Shown in pieces: positions 1-11,756 of a stretch of 64,000 nt of DNA. The translations under genes were made by a program, and so were the position numbers. Source of the DNA: Siderastrea siderea (Eukaryota > Cnidaria > Anthozoa > Scleractinia > Rhizangiidae); the NCBI GenBank assembly GCA_964030785.1, contig OZ034969.1:74051762-74115761 (forward strand), read 5' to 3'. Each line of letters starts with the position of its first letter. Position 1 is the stretch's first letter. The notes under the pieces were generated by a model that saw only the letters and a program-made list of their open reading frames with translations, did no database searches and had not been told where the DNA came from.

Positions 1-934
1 AAGGGTAAAATTCCTAGTGAACAGTGCAACTGCATCACATATAGTTGTCATACAAGGGCACCGTGTTACAGAATGGGATATGTTCATTGCTTATGATATC
101 TATATTGACAATATTAAAAAATAAAAGCAGCTTGAGCATCAGCTTCAAAGCCGGGAAAAAAATAATAACAATAAATAAAAAACAAACAGACAAAAACAAA
201 ACAAAAATACACTGGCAAACAATCCCCTACATAGGGGTGTAATGCTTTGACTCAGGATAAAGTTAACAGTGAGGAAAATTTAGCTACAATGCATTCCCTG
301 GTCATCTTGTGCTTTGATGACAAGTTAAATGGCTTTAAGGGGTTACGAATCCACAACACATGAAATAGCTAACTACTATAAGCAAAAATGGCTTACAGCC
401 TGTGAGTATCATAATGGCCAAGGTTGGCCCTCTCCTCCACCTCCTCATTATAATACATTAATTGTCTGTCTCTTTTCTTTCTTCTGTCACAGCGTATACT
501 ATCGGGCTCCTGAAACTGTACATTTTGCGCCAAAAATGTTACTGAGGCTTAATGCAGTGCTTCCTGGTGTGTGGGCACAGTCTCGTTTGGTTTGATCAGT
601 GGCGAGGTAGATATGAACTACGTCAGTGTATTCTAAGAAATACAAATAAATCAGCGAAAGGATTTGCTTTTACTTCATGATTTGTGCCAGACCATGGTGA
701 AACAGTTAGATCTGATAAGGGAATTTGTGTGACACAGACATGAAATGTATGCAGTAAGGCCTACTTCCATACAGGGTGTAAGTCACCTATTTGCTGAATT
801 TAGCAGATTTCTTCCATTTTATTTCAAAAATCATTACTGCTGTATGAATATACACCTAGCTGATCAGGGCTCAAATAGATACATACACCCTGTATCAGCA
901 ATAATTAAGCAGCAAATAGTATTTTTTTTCCTTA
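1..934. other. No gene recognised
   Basis: AT-rich sequence with only short open frames that look random. It lies beyond the last visible exon of lectin-like gene A, so it may belong to that gene's second intron. No repeat structure is evident. Confidence 0.4.
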
Positions 935-1737
935 GGGACCGTTCATTTTTTATGAGGTAGGGGGGGCTGGTGGGATTTGAGGGGGGGCCACGTAAAAAAA
1001 TATGGCTTCAAAGGGGGGGCCAGCCGAAAAAATATGGTGTGTAAAGGGGGGGGGGTCACCAAAAAATTGCCTGTAAGTTTAGTAGTGACAACTTCTGTAA
1101 TAATGCAAACATTAGTGCCAGAAGACCAAAAATAGCGTTTCTAAGGTTCTGAAAATTCAAATTTTCCCGGGGGAGAATGCCCCCGGACCCCCCTACTCCG
1201 TCAACACCCAACAGCTACTCTACCCCATGAACTGTTTCATTATAAAATACAGCCAGGGGAATGTCAGCTCTTTTTTGCCCTCTGCTAATCTGATTCTTAA
1301 ACAACTGAACAACTGATAACAATGTCCAAAATAATGCTTCAAACCGATATGAATTGTCTGTTTATGTACTTCAGAATGCAGCAAATTGCATTAGGGCATC
1401 TCTAAATTTTCAACATTTTCCAGGGGAAGATACTGTACCTCTGGAACCCCTGCCAGAAAATTACCTTTAGTGCTTGTCTGAATAAAGACATTTACTCCTG
1501 CAGGACTTGAGTGTTAAAATTGACTGTTAAATTTATTTTCAGCTTGATAAGTTTTAGATTTACTTGATCCCTTTTTCTTTCCTTTTTTTTGGGGGGGGGG
1601 GGTCATCTCAAATATTTAGGACTACAAGGGGAGGCCAGGTAAAAACTTTCTAATGTATAGGGGGGTCATTATATTTTACAGGTACTACCCATCAAATCCC
1701 ACCAGCCCTCCCTACCCCATAAAAAATGAACGGTCCC
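935..1737. mobile_element. Inverted-repeat DNA element (MITE-like), TTA target duplication
   Basis: The ends are inverted copies of each other over about 55 bp, starting GGGACCGTTCATTTTTTATG at the left and reading the same on the other strand at the right. Both ends are flanked directly by TTA (932-934 and 1738-1740), a 3-bp duplication of the TWA type used by PIF/Harbinger transposons. The interior is rich in G-runs and encodes nothing recognisable, so the element is non-autonomous. Superfamily assignment is an inference from the duplication only. Confidence 0.75.
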
Positions 1738-1949
1738 TTATAATAATTTTATTGTTGGAATTTATGAAGTAAAGGGTGTAAAATTTTTCCAGAAATTACT
1801 TCAAAATTAATAATCTATATATGTAAATTTTCATTGTTTTGACTTCTTTCTCTAGCTCGAATCATGTTTCTACGTGTATGAAAGGCAGCACTTTTGCATT
1901 TTTCTGCCCAAGTAACTTGTCTACCTACAGTGTAGGTGCCAAAATATTT

Positions 1950-3020
1950 TGCATCCATTTTTTCAAGCCACTAGGTTAAGTTGCAGAATTTCTGTTTCAC
2001 TGATTTGTTGTGGATACATGTACAATAGTGAATTAAGCGGGAGATAAGATTGTGTAGAAATTTTTGGATCAAAATTTTGCAAGCCATGTACAGTTATGAG
2101 TATATTAGTTGAGATGCAGAATTTCTGCATCATTCATTTGTTGTCGGGACAGTACTAAATTAGAGCTGTAAGCGGAAAAAAGGTTGTACAGATTTTCTGC
2201 ATCCAAATTTTTGAAGCCACTGATTTGAGATGCAGAATTTCTGTATTATTCATTTGTTGCAGAAATCGTAGTGAATTAAGTGGGATAAAGGTCATGCAGA
2301 ATTTCTGGATCCACAGTTTTCAAGCCACTGATACGGATTTGAGATGCAGAATTTCTGCATCATTCATTTGTTGTTGATAAGGTAGTAAATTAAGCGGAAA
2401 ATAAGGTCATGCAGAATTTCTGCATCCACATTTTTCAAGCCGCTGATTTGAGATGCAGAATTTCTGCATCATTCATTTGTTGTAGATAAGGTAGTGAATT
2501 AAGCGAAAAAAGGTTATGCAGAATTTCTGCATCCACAGTTTTCAAGCCACCGATACGGATTTGAGATGCAGAATTTCTGCATCATTCATTTGTTGTAGAT
2601 GAGGTAGTGAATTAAGCGGAAAATAAGGTCATGCAGAATTTCTGCATCCACAGTTGGCAAGCCACCGATTTGAGATGCAGAATTTCTGCATCATTCATTT
2701 GTTGTTAATAAAGTAGTGAATTAAATGGAAAAAGGGTCTTGCAGAATTTCTGCATCCACAGTTTTCAAGCCACCGATTTGAGATGCAGAATTTCTGCATC
2801 ATTCATTTGTTGTAGAATTAAGCGCAAAAAAGGTCATGCAGAATTTCTGCATCCACAGTTTTCAAGCCACCGAATTGAGATGCAGAATTTCTGCATCATC
2901 CATTTGTTGTCGGTACAGTAATGAATAACGCGAAAAATAAGGTTGTGCAGAATTTCTGCATCCAACGTCTTCAAGCCACCCGGCGAAGATGCAGAATTTC
3001 TGCATCAGTCATTTGCTTTA
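1950..3020. repeat. Minisatellite of ~110 bp units built on a perfect palindrome
   Basis: About nine units of 99-118 bp. Each carries the 19-mer GATGCAGAATTTCTGCATC (9-bp arms, one-base centre) plus a second near-identical palindrome about 50 bp away, separated by text such as CATTCATTTGTTGT and TTCAAGCCACCGA. Units are more diverged at the left edge (from about 1950) and most regular between 2340 and 2900. No coding potential is apparent. Confidence 0.9.
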
Positions 3021-3360
3021 GAGTTACTCTTCTAGAGTTTATTTGCAGCTGTAAGGCCTTTGGATGAGAATACCTTTGCTATGCTGCAATTTTACAGGTC
3101 ATTTTTTGTCTCCATCCATTTCGCTCAATTTTAACTGTGGATTTTTACTGTAAAATTGTGTTCAGAATAAACGTGGTTAACTACAACAACAGCTAAAAAA
3201 TGTCATTTCGTCGTGTTAGCAGGGTATTACTCGAACTAACGGTTTGTTTGCAGTCGAGTATCGTACATTTCTGGCGGAAATCGCGTTTTATTCCGTGCGA
3301 AATTGGGCTTTATGACGGAATTTTGAAGTTTGGAAAAATGCATTTTAGTTTGGAACGCGT

Positions 3361-3362
3361 TG

Positions 3363-3402
<40 letters not shown>

Positions 3403-3423
3403 TAATAATAATAATAATAATAA
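3361..3423. repeat. (AAT)n microsatellite
   Basis: A run of AAT/ATA triplets with one AAC interruption. Confidence 0.95.
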
Positions 3424-3608
3424 GTTGCAACTTGAGGGATGGACAAATCTAGAGAACTATGTCATCTTATCTAGTTTATGGATGGTTGAGATTTTAGATT
3501 TTAGATTTTAGTATTTCTTTATTCCATAAGTACCTCTTAGTTATAAATATTATTTTATATATATATATTTTTATACATATTTTTACTCCAAGGCTCACAG
3601 GTTTCGCA

Positions 3609-3627
3609 TAATAATAATAATAATAAC

Positions 3628-3666
<39 letters not shown>

Positions 3667-3993
3667 TGGCCAGGGATAAAAATAATAATAATAATGATGG
3701 TGATAATGAGAATAATAATGATAATGATAATACTAAAATAAATAATAATAGCATACATGTATATAATAATAATATAATAATAACTGTCTCGCTAATCGCC
3801 CTCGCAAAGTACAGCAAGGACGCAGCTTCACAAGGTCGGACCGAAAGCATATATAGGCACCGCTGGCAGCCGCTGTACGGTCCATGCATGACCTTGGAGC
3901 ACAGCCAACAGCCAGCTCGAATAAGCTGCGTGTCGGTTTTTGCTGAGGAAAACCGGAGTACATACAGCACCTCTTTCTGAAGCTCAGTGGTGC
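3609..3993 (-). repeat. (AAT)n tract adjoining a probable SINE-like retroposon body
   Basis: A long imperfect AAT/GAT triplet tract runs to about 3780. It abuts a GC-richer ~200 bp segment (3784-3993). Read on the minus strand, that segment ends directly in a TTA-type triplet tail, as a retroposon body would. The body has no convincing open frame. The SINE reading rests on the body-plus-tail layout only. Confidence 0.4.
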
Positions 3994-4367
3994 TTTACAA
4001 TCATGTCAAAAGCATAGGTTAGGAAAAAATAGTTCAACCTAAATGATCTTACTGCTAACATAACTGCATTTTTATTGGCATTTGGAAATAGTTTTTCTTC
4101 ACTCTGACACTAACTCTGTACAAACTTAATGCATCTTTGATCATACCATTCAGCAGTCAAAGCTGGACTACCAAAACAAGTTTCCTTTTTAATTTGTATA
4201 TTGTTCTTTTCTCAAAGAAATGTCATTTCTGTTAAATCCATTAAAGTATTATCTTCTTCATGATCACATGGACTTAAGAAGGCAAGAAATGAAAGGGATC
4301 TAGGGGTTCAAGCAATGAATTCCAAGAAATGGTGTATGCAGGGTAAGATAAGGATGTAAATACTCAC

Positions 4368-7300
4368 CTTGTGGCCAACAACCAACTCCACACGGACTGT
4401 TTTTATATCACATCCTCCACCAATCAGGAAGGAGATGTTTTTGCCTGTGATCTTAAAGGACGGGGAAGTAAGTGTTCCCTGGGGACCATCTCCCTGTACT
4501 CTTCCTGCTGGAGCTGCCTTGGAGGGTCTGTTCTCAGCTCCTCCAATCCACCAGTCTCCCTGTTGATTGGCTGGTTGACCTCTCTTGCGTGCTGTTGGGT
4601 TGTCACCATAGGTAGGTTGGGTGTTAAATGCCGTACCAGTCTTTTTCCAATCATGGAGGCCAGATTCAAAGTCAAAGTTGCAACGAGCTTTAGAAAAAGA
4701 AAAATAAAGTCAAAGGGAAATACTAATGCCATGTTAAGATCATTCTACAGTTCTTTGTTTAACATTTGCTAAGAATCAGCACTGTGCAAATGGAACCTGG
4801 CCCGCTTCCCCCTCCTTGGATCCCTAAACAATAAGGCCTAAAGTTTTTTAAATCCTAAAACATTTTTATTCTCATTTATTTTCTCAACCAGACCAGCAGA
4901 ACTACAGAAAAGCAAAACTGGAAAACTAGAGTACAAAAGAGCTACAGTACCATAGCAATACAGAGCTTCAGAGCTCTAGTTCTATGGTACAGAACAGAAC
5001 AGGAAAAAAAAAAGAAAATTCAGATCGATCTACATTGTACATGTACAGGACAACAGAACTACAAAGCAACAGAATTGAAGAACTCCTGAATGTACATCGA
5101 ACCTTCAAGGGACATAAGAAAAGGCCAGAGTTATCTGGAGATCGAGCTATCAGGAGATGGCATCAAAGAACCAGAATCGCATAAATTAGAGAAAGCAGTC
5201 ACCCAGTGCCACCTTAGTTTGAAACAACAGCAGGGTGTCAAGCAGCATGTAGGCCCAAATAATTTTCAAAAAATAGGAAAAGGATAGGAAAAAAACATGA
5301 AAAAAATAGGATATTTCATGAGTTGCCAACACAGCATACGAGCTTCCATACTCCTCTGCAAGTTCCAATACCATCACTTCAATCGACTAAAACATTACTT
5401 AAAAAATGTAACTTCAACCAGCTTCACAAATTTTGTATTCCGTATTAATTTCCAGCTCACAACATAACACTTTGTACTTTCATGAGACTATGACAACAGC
5501 AAAGAAGACTGAACTTCTTAGTTAACCATGTCCACAGTAATTATGTTTCTTATGCAACAGAATCATTCTAGTTAATTTACATGTAATACAATGTATATAA
5601 TTCAGCTGCTGATCAACACTTCACTGAGGTTTCCAAAAACTCAACATGCATAATTTTCGTTCGAAATCAGCAAATCCTAAAAAATTCCTTTTCCTGATTA
5701 TTTTACTTTGACAAATCTAAGTAGGAGCATTACGTTTTCTGGAAGGTAAGGCTCTTCCAATGACCAGGTAAGGCTCGTTCAGTGAGTTGTCTGTTTTTAA
5801 CATTTAATGTCCTTTGATTATCCCTCACAGAAGCTAGCTTGGTCTTGGCTTTCTCCAGATTTACTTTGGCATCAAGGATGCTACTTGCTGTCTTAGTAGA
5901 GCATTGGAAAAAATAGAATTTGCAAGTTTGATAGTTCCAGCACTTGATAGTTCACTGGCAGCATCAATGTCCTTTAACTGCCTCCTTCTCCGCATCATTC
6001 AGGCTCTTTCTCTTCAACTGTATCTCTTCTCTGCAACACCTAGCCTGAGAAAACAGCTGACGTTTCACAAGGTTGCCACTTGAGCCCTCACAAAATGATG
6101 TCTGAGTAACAAGCACACAAATTCCATACTGATGACGTGCACTACCCAGATCTTGGTAGTGCTTCTGATTGGTTGTGTCGCGAGGGAATTTTCTTTCAAC
6201 CAATCAGAAGCACTACCAAGATCTGGGTAGTGCACGTCATCAGTATGGAATTTCTGCGCTCGTTACTCAGGTGTCGTTTTGCAAAGGGCTCAAGTGATGA
6301 CCTTGTGAAAAGTCAGTTGTTTTCTCAGGCTATGCAACACCCTCTCTTCTTCTTTCTTGCCTCCTCTTCTGTTTGCTTGCTGATCTCCTGTTGTTATTTT
6401 GACTCATTAGCTTTCTCTTCCTCAGTTCGTTTTAAGTACAGTGCAATTGGGCAGATCTCATTACCACTTTCACATCTTAAGGTACATTTTCTGACTGCTT
6501 AATAAGTGTTGGGGATCCTGAAATCTCACTGCCTCTTTCACTACTCTCAGACCAACAATGGTTCTCTCTAAAAGAAGATAACATTCCTGAGGCACAATGT
6601 GTGCATTCATAAACAGATTCCTTTCTGTTTCTGTATTCACCCAGGCAAGTATTTAGGCCTGAGCTTTCACAACTTTGGATAGTATCATATATTTGGGGCT
6701 TCCTTCACTGGATTGATGGATGATCCACTCTTTGCTCTGTATCTATCTCTGCAACATTTGCATCAAATAAAATAATACACTCTCTAATTATGGCTTTAGT
6801 TCTTTGCCAAGGTTTCAATGGCCTAATGACACTGCTCGCTACTGTTCTTCTCTGAGGGTTGAGGCATCCTAAAGCTCTCAGAAAGGGTATATGGACGGGA
6901 AGATGAGACTGTAAGTAGTCAACTGAAATGCTGAAGAAAGCAATTAAGGATGTCATGAATCAGTGATTTCTGATTATCACAGTCTCCAATTACAATCTGG
7001 AGATCTGGGTCTTCAATTACAGTCACTGAATCTGTGAGCTGATTACTTCTACCACAGTCAACATCTTGCATCTCACTGCCAGGCATGTTTTCATATGAAT
7101 CTGATCATAATAAGCTTGAAAAACACATTTCACACGTTTTGACATATACAAAAATATAATTAATGTGGACCTGTAGAGAGGTCTTTAGAAAGAAACAAAG
7201 GAAGTCTTCAAACAGTGGCAACATATTGCTGATGGAGTTCACTTTTGCTCTTTTCTTTTCTTCATCACTAAGCATTGCTGACACTCCCTTGTAACATGCA

Positions 7301-10300
7301 CTTTTTGTATGCTTGCAACATGTACTGGCATCTTTGCAGAGAGTCTCCACAAAAGAACAGATACACCCCCAATGGCTCTAGAAAATGTCTATCTTTTAAA
7401 CCAACTTACTGAATCACACAGAAATCTACATGCTTTGTTCACCATGCATAAACAAATAGGAAAAATAGGAAGTTTTCTCAAAAAGATCAGGGAAAATAGG
7501 AATGACTAAGAAAAAAGGAATAACAGGAGCTTGACACCCTGCAATGGCTAAACTTCTAACACTAGAAGCAAAAATATACCAAACCAACTTTAACTTGTTC
7601 AGTCCTTCCTAATGGTCTTTGGCTTACTAGCACTGATGTAAACGCAGTAGTTTTCTGGAAGCTTGCTTATGAGAGTGATAGTTGTAGTCAGTTGTAATAC
7701 ATGTATTAATACACATGCATGTTTTAATACACAATTTTGCCAAAAGGTCTTGGTAGCAAGAAACAAGTTAATATTTTGAAGAACAACACAACACTTTTTA
7801 GTTTCAAAAACTGCGCCACTACAAGTTTTCAACTAAAGATCAAAGAATCCTTACATATCCACTGGGAAAAGCCCACTTTAAATCAACAGGTTAAACATGT
7901 TAACTTGAATTAAGTTGTTTGTTTAGATTTCACATAATCACGCTTTTTTCCTGTCACTCTTGCCTATACATTTTCATTTACAATTCTAATCACTATACTG
8001 CATATAAATAGCTTTGTTGTAACTTTTTCCTTCAACTGAGGATGGCATCAGGGATGTCGAAACATGTTTTTGAAACTAAAAAGTGTTGTGTTGCTCTTCA
8101 AAATATTAATACACAATTTATGTTCACAACACAGTTGTCAAAGAAATTATGTTCGAGTTATGGAGGGTAAAATTAGTAAGAAAATGACCTGAAGGAAGCA
8201 CATTTATTTTAAGTTAACTAGAGGTTCGAGTGACTGAGGGTTCCAGTTATTGAGCGTAAAATTACAGTAAATGTATGGAGCAAATCCAGGGGAAATCAAT
8301 TTTGGTTTGAGTTAGCACAAACTTTGAGTTACTGAGGGTTCGAGTTAACAGGAGTCAACTGTACAGAGTAGCAGAACTACAAAGCAATTAATTTTCAGAC
8401 ATTTTCACTCAGTAGAAATGTAGTCTAGAATGAAGGCAGGCCAGACCACAATACCACGAACTACATCCTCCTCTCTATTTGAACAGTGATGGAGGTTCTT
8501 AAGCATTCCCACCTAGTTACATGTAAGTGTCACAGGGTGAAGAGGATTATCTAACAGCTTTAGGACGTAATCCAATTTCACTCATTCTTTTGGCTCCAGT
8601 GAAGAATTTTTAAGAAATCTGTTTCAAATTCTTAGCAAGCACTTGTGTTAAGCAACCAACATATGATGACCGAGATATATATTTAACAAATAAAAAAGCC
8701 AAAACCGTGCTTTGTTCTGTGATAAAGCACGCAAGGAAGTGACGAGAGCACGAAAGAAGTGTAGGGTGAACACGAGCCGCAGGCGAGTGCTTCTCCCCAC
8801 TTCTTGAGTGCTCTCGTCACTTCCTTGAGTGCTTTATCACAGAACAAAGCACGGTTTTGGCTTTTTTATTTGTTTTATAATAAAGCTTTGCTCACATTTG
8901 TAAAGAAACTGGCTTTTAATTGCAAGAAATCAAGTTTTTTTCACAGCTTGCAAGCGCGCGCAAGAAAGGATTTCAGCTTGCCAGCGCGCGCAGAATGGCG
9001 TCACGGGCTACTCCGTGCATCTGTACTCTGATAAGGCACGCTGTTTCAACCAATCAGAGCGCGCGTTATATCGAAACTTTATTATAACAAGAGATAAATA
9101 CTAAGCTTAAAAGTCTGCAGTTACATAATGGTACTTCAAGAAAGCTTCCCCACACTATGCCAAGAATCGCCAAGAGTATCAATGCTAAATGATTTATTAT
9201 GAATAAGGGCGGACAAAATGTGGCTCCTTCTGAGTTTCTCCAACTGAGCCAAAAATAAACTGCATCGACCAATGTTTTAGAGCTTTTTCTTTATATTATG
9301 CGCCGATCAATTCGAAAGTTCAACATCCCCCCCCCCGGGCAACCCCCGGGCATTTGAACTTTTGAAGATTGGCTTGTTCAAATTCCCTCCCCTCGGGGCA
9401 AGAAAGCCGTTCAAATGCCCCACCAATAAGTACTGAACTGCCTCTCCTCAAAGACAAATTTGGTCTTCAATCAAGCACTTTACATGCCTTTCAGAGAGAG
9501 ATATTCGGTAATGACACCTGCAATTTTCTTTTAAAGACCCTTTTCAAAGAGTATTCACTAACAAAGGCGAAATTCTATCTTGTAAATCCGTCACACCCCC
9601 CAGAAACGGAAAAAATTCACGGACCTATTACGTCAGAATAAGAGATAAATCCGGTTCAAATTCCCCACCCTTCCAACGCAACGTTCAAATTCCCCCCTCC
9701 CCAAGCACGATGCACAGTCAAATGCCCGGGGTATGCCCGGGGCGGGATGTTGAAGTTTCGAATTGATCGGCGCATTACCTGTAATTTTAAAGTTCTTGCA
9801 TTTCCAGAATTTTTGGTGTTTTGTCTAAATTTCCCAAGCTTGAGTGAGTTATTCATAGAACAGACATATCTGTTTTTCCAAAATTTTATCTGGTGGATAA
9901 AAGTTATACGACCTATACAACTGACAGTTACTTTGGCATGGATAACACTATCAGCTGGATAGCAATATTTAAGCTTTAAACAACTGAGATGCTGCAATAT
10001 TGACGAATTTTATCTGCAGAATATCAATTTTACCCACTAGATATTAGAGTTGTCTGCTCTCCAGAACAGCGGGGGTCTAAACTCTCAAACAAAATCATTG
10101 AAAGAAATAGCACACCTCTCGAAATAAAGCAAAGTTGCATGTACGCTGTACTAGTATGTACAGCTGTATATATGTCAGATATGTGTACAGTGAAATGAAA
10201 CTTGCCTGGATTTGCTAGAATTGACATCTTTCTTTCCAGAGTTTCTAACTTCTTTTGAATCTGAACCAATGCAGTTTTAATTTCTTTGTCGTGGCAGAGG

Positions 10301-10431
10301 TTGACTGCATTGTTATTCCCCTCCACGACGACTTTTGGATTCGCTTTTGGTGCACTGGAGTTGTCACCCTTATTCAACGACACAAGAATCGCAAGGAAAA
10401 CGATAAAATACATCCAAATTCGAGCACCCAT
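4368..10431 (-). CDS. Secreted coiled-coil plus lectin-like domain protein, partial (gene A)
   Basis: Two exons are visible. Exon 1 (10431-10206) starts at an ATG and encodes a signal peptide (hydrophobic run WMYFIVFLAILV), a short linker, a CHDKEIKTAL motif and a heptad-like helix (IQKKLETLERKMS). Exon 2 (4687-4368) enters in phase 1 and encodes the first part of a beta-sandwich domain: NFDFESG, WKKTGTAF, QPTYGDNP, GTLTSPSF, FLIGGGCD. I know this pattern from the non-catalytic lectin-like domains of GH32-type enzymes. The acceptor is CTAAAG and the final donor GTGAGT. By comparison with gene B, one more phase-0 exon (VVRTATG...GWGHINFDDLKGD) is expected; it is not present at coordinates 1-4367, so it lies outside the window or is lost. 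Intron 1 begins with GC rather than GT. The protein is probably extracellular and oligomeric; sugar binding is inferred only. Confidence 0.8.
5780..7090 (-). pseudogene. Decayed transposon-associated coding sequence
   Basis: Minus-strand coding fragments in several frames. Near 6705-6956: YLQSHLPVHIPFLRALGCLNP, then about 20 residues on RPLKPWQRTKAIIRE. On both sides of the 292 bp insertion at 6041-6332 there is a charged helical stretch (TEEEKANES, stop, QQEISKQTEEEARKKRG; then EIQLKRKSLNDAEKEAVK and VNLEKAKTKLASVRDNQRTLN). There are several stops and frame changes. The sequence resembles uncharacterised multicopy cnidarian proteins I associate with transposons; no catalytic motif can be named. 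Confidence 0.4.
6041..6332. mobile_element. Foldback MITE with 9-bp target duplication (Mutator-like)
   Basis: The whole element is one inverted repeat. It begins TAGCCTGAGAAAAC and ends with the reverse complement. The inner ~57 bp of each arm match almost perfectly and the outer ~85 bp at roughly 80-85%. It is flanked by an exact 9-bp direct repeat, TGCAACACC (6032-6040 and 6333-6341), the duplication length of Mutator-like transposons. It interrupts the decayed coding sequence around it. I recognise this arm type as common in scleractinian coral genomes. Confidence 0.9.
7757..8120. mobile_element. Possible Penelope-like terminal remnant with inverted copy
   Basis: About 50 bp at 8072-8120 (GAAACTAAAAAGTGTTGTGTT...) recur inverted at 7757-7815. 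Just before the right copy is CTGAGGA, a 6-bp stem, then GAAACATG. This resembles a mutated hammerhead core of the kind found in Penelope terminal repeats. No coding sequence remains. Confidence 0.3.
8150..8365 (-). mobile_element. Terminal remnant of a Tc/pogo-like DNA transposon
   Basis: On the minus strand the segment starts TACAGTTGACTCCTGTTAAC and continues with repeated ACTCGAACCCTCAGT-type phrases down to about 8150. The TA plus CAGTTGACTCC start resembles pogo/Tigger-type ends. Only one end is clear and there is no transposase. Confidence 0.3.
8685..8874. repeat. 190-bp foldback sequence
   Basis: Nearly perfect hairpin. The left arm (AACAAATAAAAAAGCCAAAACCG onward, about 80 bp) returns as its reverse complement at the right edge, with a ~30 bp loop around 8765-8795. 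Small differences (GCACGCAAGG versus CTTGAGTGC) show the arms have begun to diverge. No clear target duplication was found. Confidence 0.8.
9299..9774. mobile_element. MITE with TTA target duplication
   Basis: Inverted ends of about 60 bp (TGCGCCGATCAATTCGAAA at the left and its reverse complement at the right). Direct TTA repeats flank the element at 9296-9298 and 9775-9777, matching the 3-bp TWA preference of PIF/Harbinger elements. The interior has no recognisable gene. It lies in intron 1 of gene A. Confidence 0.85.
10200..10206 (-). other. Non-canonical GC splice donor of gene A exon 1
   Basis: Read on the minus strand the junction is CCAG|GCAAGT. That is the strong context expected of a GC-AG intron. 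Gene B has CCAG|GTACGT at the homologous position, and the phase (1) is the same in both genes. No GT donor nearby keeps the frame. Confidence 0.65.
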
Positions 10432-10577
10432 ATTGACAAGAAACTTGTTTCAAAGAAACCCACCTTCACAATAACAGACTTGTGGTGAGTCATAGCTACT
10501 TCGTCGACTAGAATTAAACGTGTTTTTTCTTGGCGAGAAGATCAGTTCTAATTAATGTTTGCTTAGCTTTTAGTAAT

Positions 10578-10819
10578 GGGCCATTCCATTTAATGTCTGC
10601 ACCCCCCCTATTGAGGGTCAGGGAAATCCTAGGGAGAGGGAGGGGGTTTTTAAAGTCATTTCTCAGGGGGTAGCTATGTCGGTACCTTTGATCTCTCGAA
10701 AACATCTGCCTTTTTCTGAAGGGGGGAATGCGTCGGCACTTTGATCTTTTTTTTCCTAAGGGGGAAAATTTATAATTAACCCTCAATAGGGGGGGTACGG
10801 ACATTAAATGGAATGGCCC
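10578..10819. mobile_element. 242-bp MITE with AAT target duplication
   Basis: Inverted ends of about 45 bp beginning GGGCCATTCCATTTAATGTC, with C-runs just inside. AAT is present directly outside both ends (10575-10577 and 10820-10822). It lies just upstream of gene A's start codon, so it could have entered the promoter region. Confidence 0.85.
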
Positions 10820-11406
10820 AATTACAAGCTCAATTGTCATGCTTTGCGGCCTTGGACAGATAAGTTGAAAACATCATGTTTTAGACTAAATTGGTGAATT
10901 ATTAAGATCTTTACGTTGTTCCGATTACCACTGAAAGTTAAGCTTAAAGCTTGCGTCTTAGATAGAAAAGCAGCGGTTTAAGCTTAAGCTTAAGCTTATG
11001 TATAATCTTCTGCATGAAAACAATCTTGGAATAACTCACCTTGGGAAATACAAAGTTTCCTTACTTTTACGAATGAAACTGTTAAATTGGACTCTTGTAA
11101 ATTTGTCTCCAACCGCTCTCTGTCCTTTTTGCTTCCCTAGATCTTTTCCGTGCTCACCACACATGTACACACTCGTCGAGCTCCTCCGCCATTCTCAGCC
11201 GCAAACAGGTGACCGCGGGCGCAGTAACCGAGCAACCTTGTCCCCAGGGGGGCGTCCCCAGGGCCTTCTCCTCATTCAAACAAGCACTTCTTTCGGTCAT
11301 TTTTCGTATCTATGCCCGAAGAAGCCCGAAGGGGCCCGAAGAAGCTCCGATTTATATTGTCCAATCAGAAAGAACTACGAACTCGGGCAGAAAAATGACA
11401 GGGAAT

Positions 11407-11753
11407 GGGCGCTTTCCATTCGACCAAAAATTCTGCTTCGAAATTTCGAAAATTTCACGTGGCAAATGGAACAGTAAATCGGGAAATTTTCCAGATGGTT
11501 ATTCCAGCCTGAGTGGACCGAGCCGTTCCATTCAGTTTCGGACAGAAATTTCCAGAAATTTACGACAGAGAGGTACTGCAAACCGAAATTTTTTCGAATG
11601 GAACAGTAATTTCCGATCAGAACGGACCAACCGAAGAAACGGTCCACCTCGAAAGGTGGACCTTCTTTTCCGAAAATTTCCCGGTTGGTCAGAACCGTTC
11701 CATTCAGTTTCTGACCGAAATTTCCGGAAATTTTGGTTGAATGGAAAGCGCCC
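11407..11753. mobile_element. 347-bp MITE of the GGGCGCTTTCCATT family, AAT duplication
   Basis: Inverted ends GGGCGCTTTCCATTCGACCA / reverse complement, with many further inverted GGAATTTCCGG-like segments inside. AAT is repeated directly outside (11404-11406 and 11754-11756). The element at 20644-21344 has the same termini, so this is a family with at least two copies in the window. Confidence 0.85.
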
Positions 11754-11756
11754 AAT

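Larger units (their letters stand above)
5231..7541. mobile_element. Candidate DNA transposon with CAGGGTGTCAAGC inverted ends
   Basis: The 13-mer CAGGGTGTCAAGC stands at 5231 and its exact reverse complement ends at 7541. Just inside both ends are runs of the AAATAGGAAAA type. The interval contains the decayed minus-strand coding sequence at 5780-7090. CAGGG-type ends recall hAT-like elements, but the flanking 8-mers do not match, so no target duplication supports the limits. It would sit inside intron 1 of gene A. Confidence 0.4.

Noticed and set aside
3200..3511. Open frame containing a poly-Asn run
   Set aside because: The run is the (AAT)n microsatellite; the flanks show no domain or splice structure.
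1..4360. Searched for the missing last exon of gene A (a VVRTATG...GWGHINFDDLKGD equivalent)
   Set aside because: No matching sequence on the minus strand in this interval; it must be outside the window or deleted.
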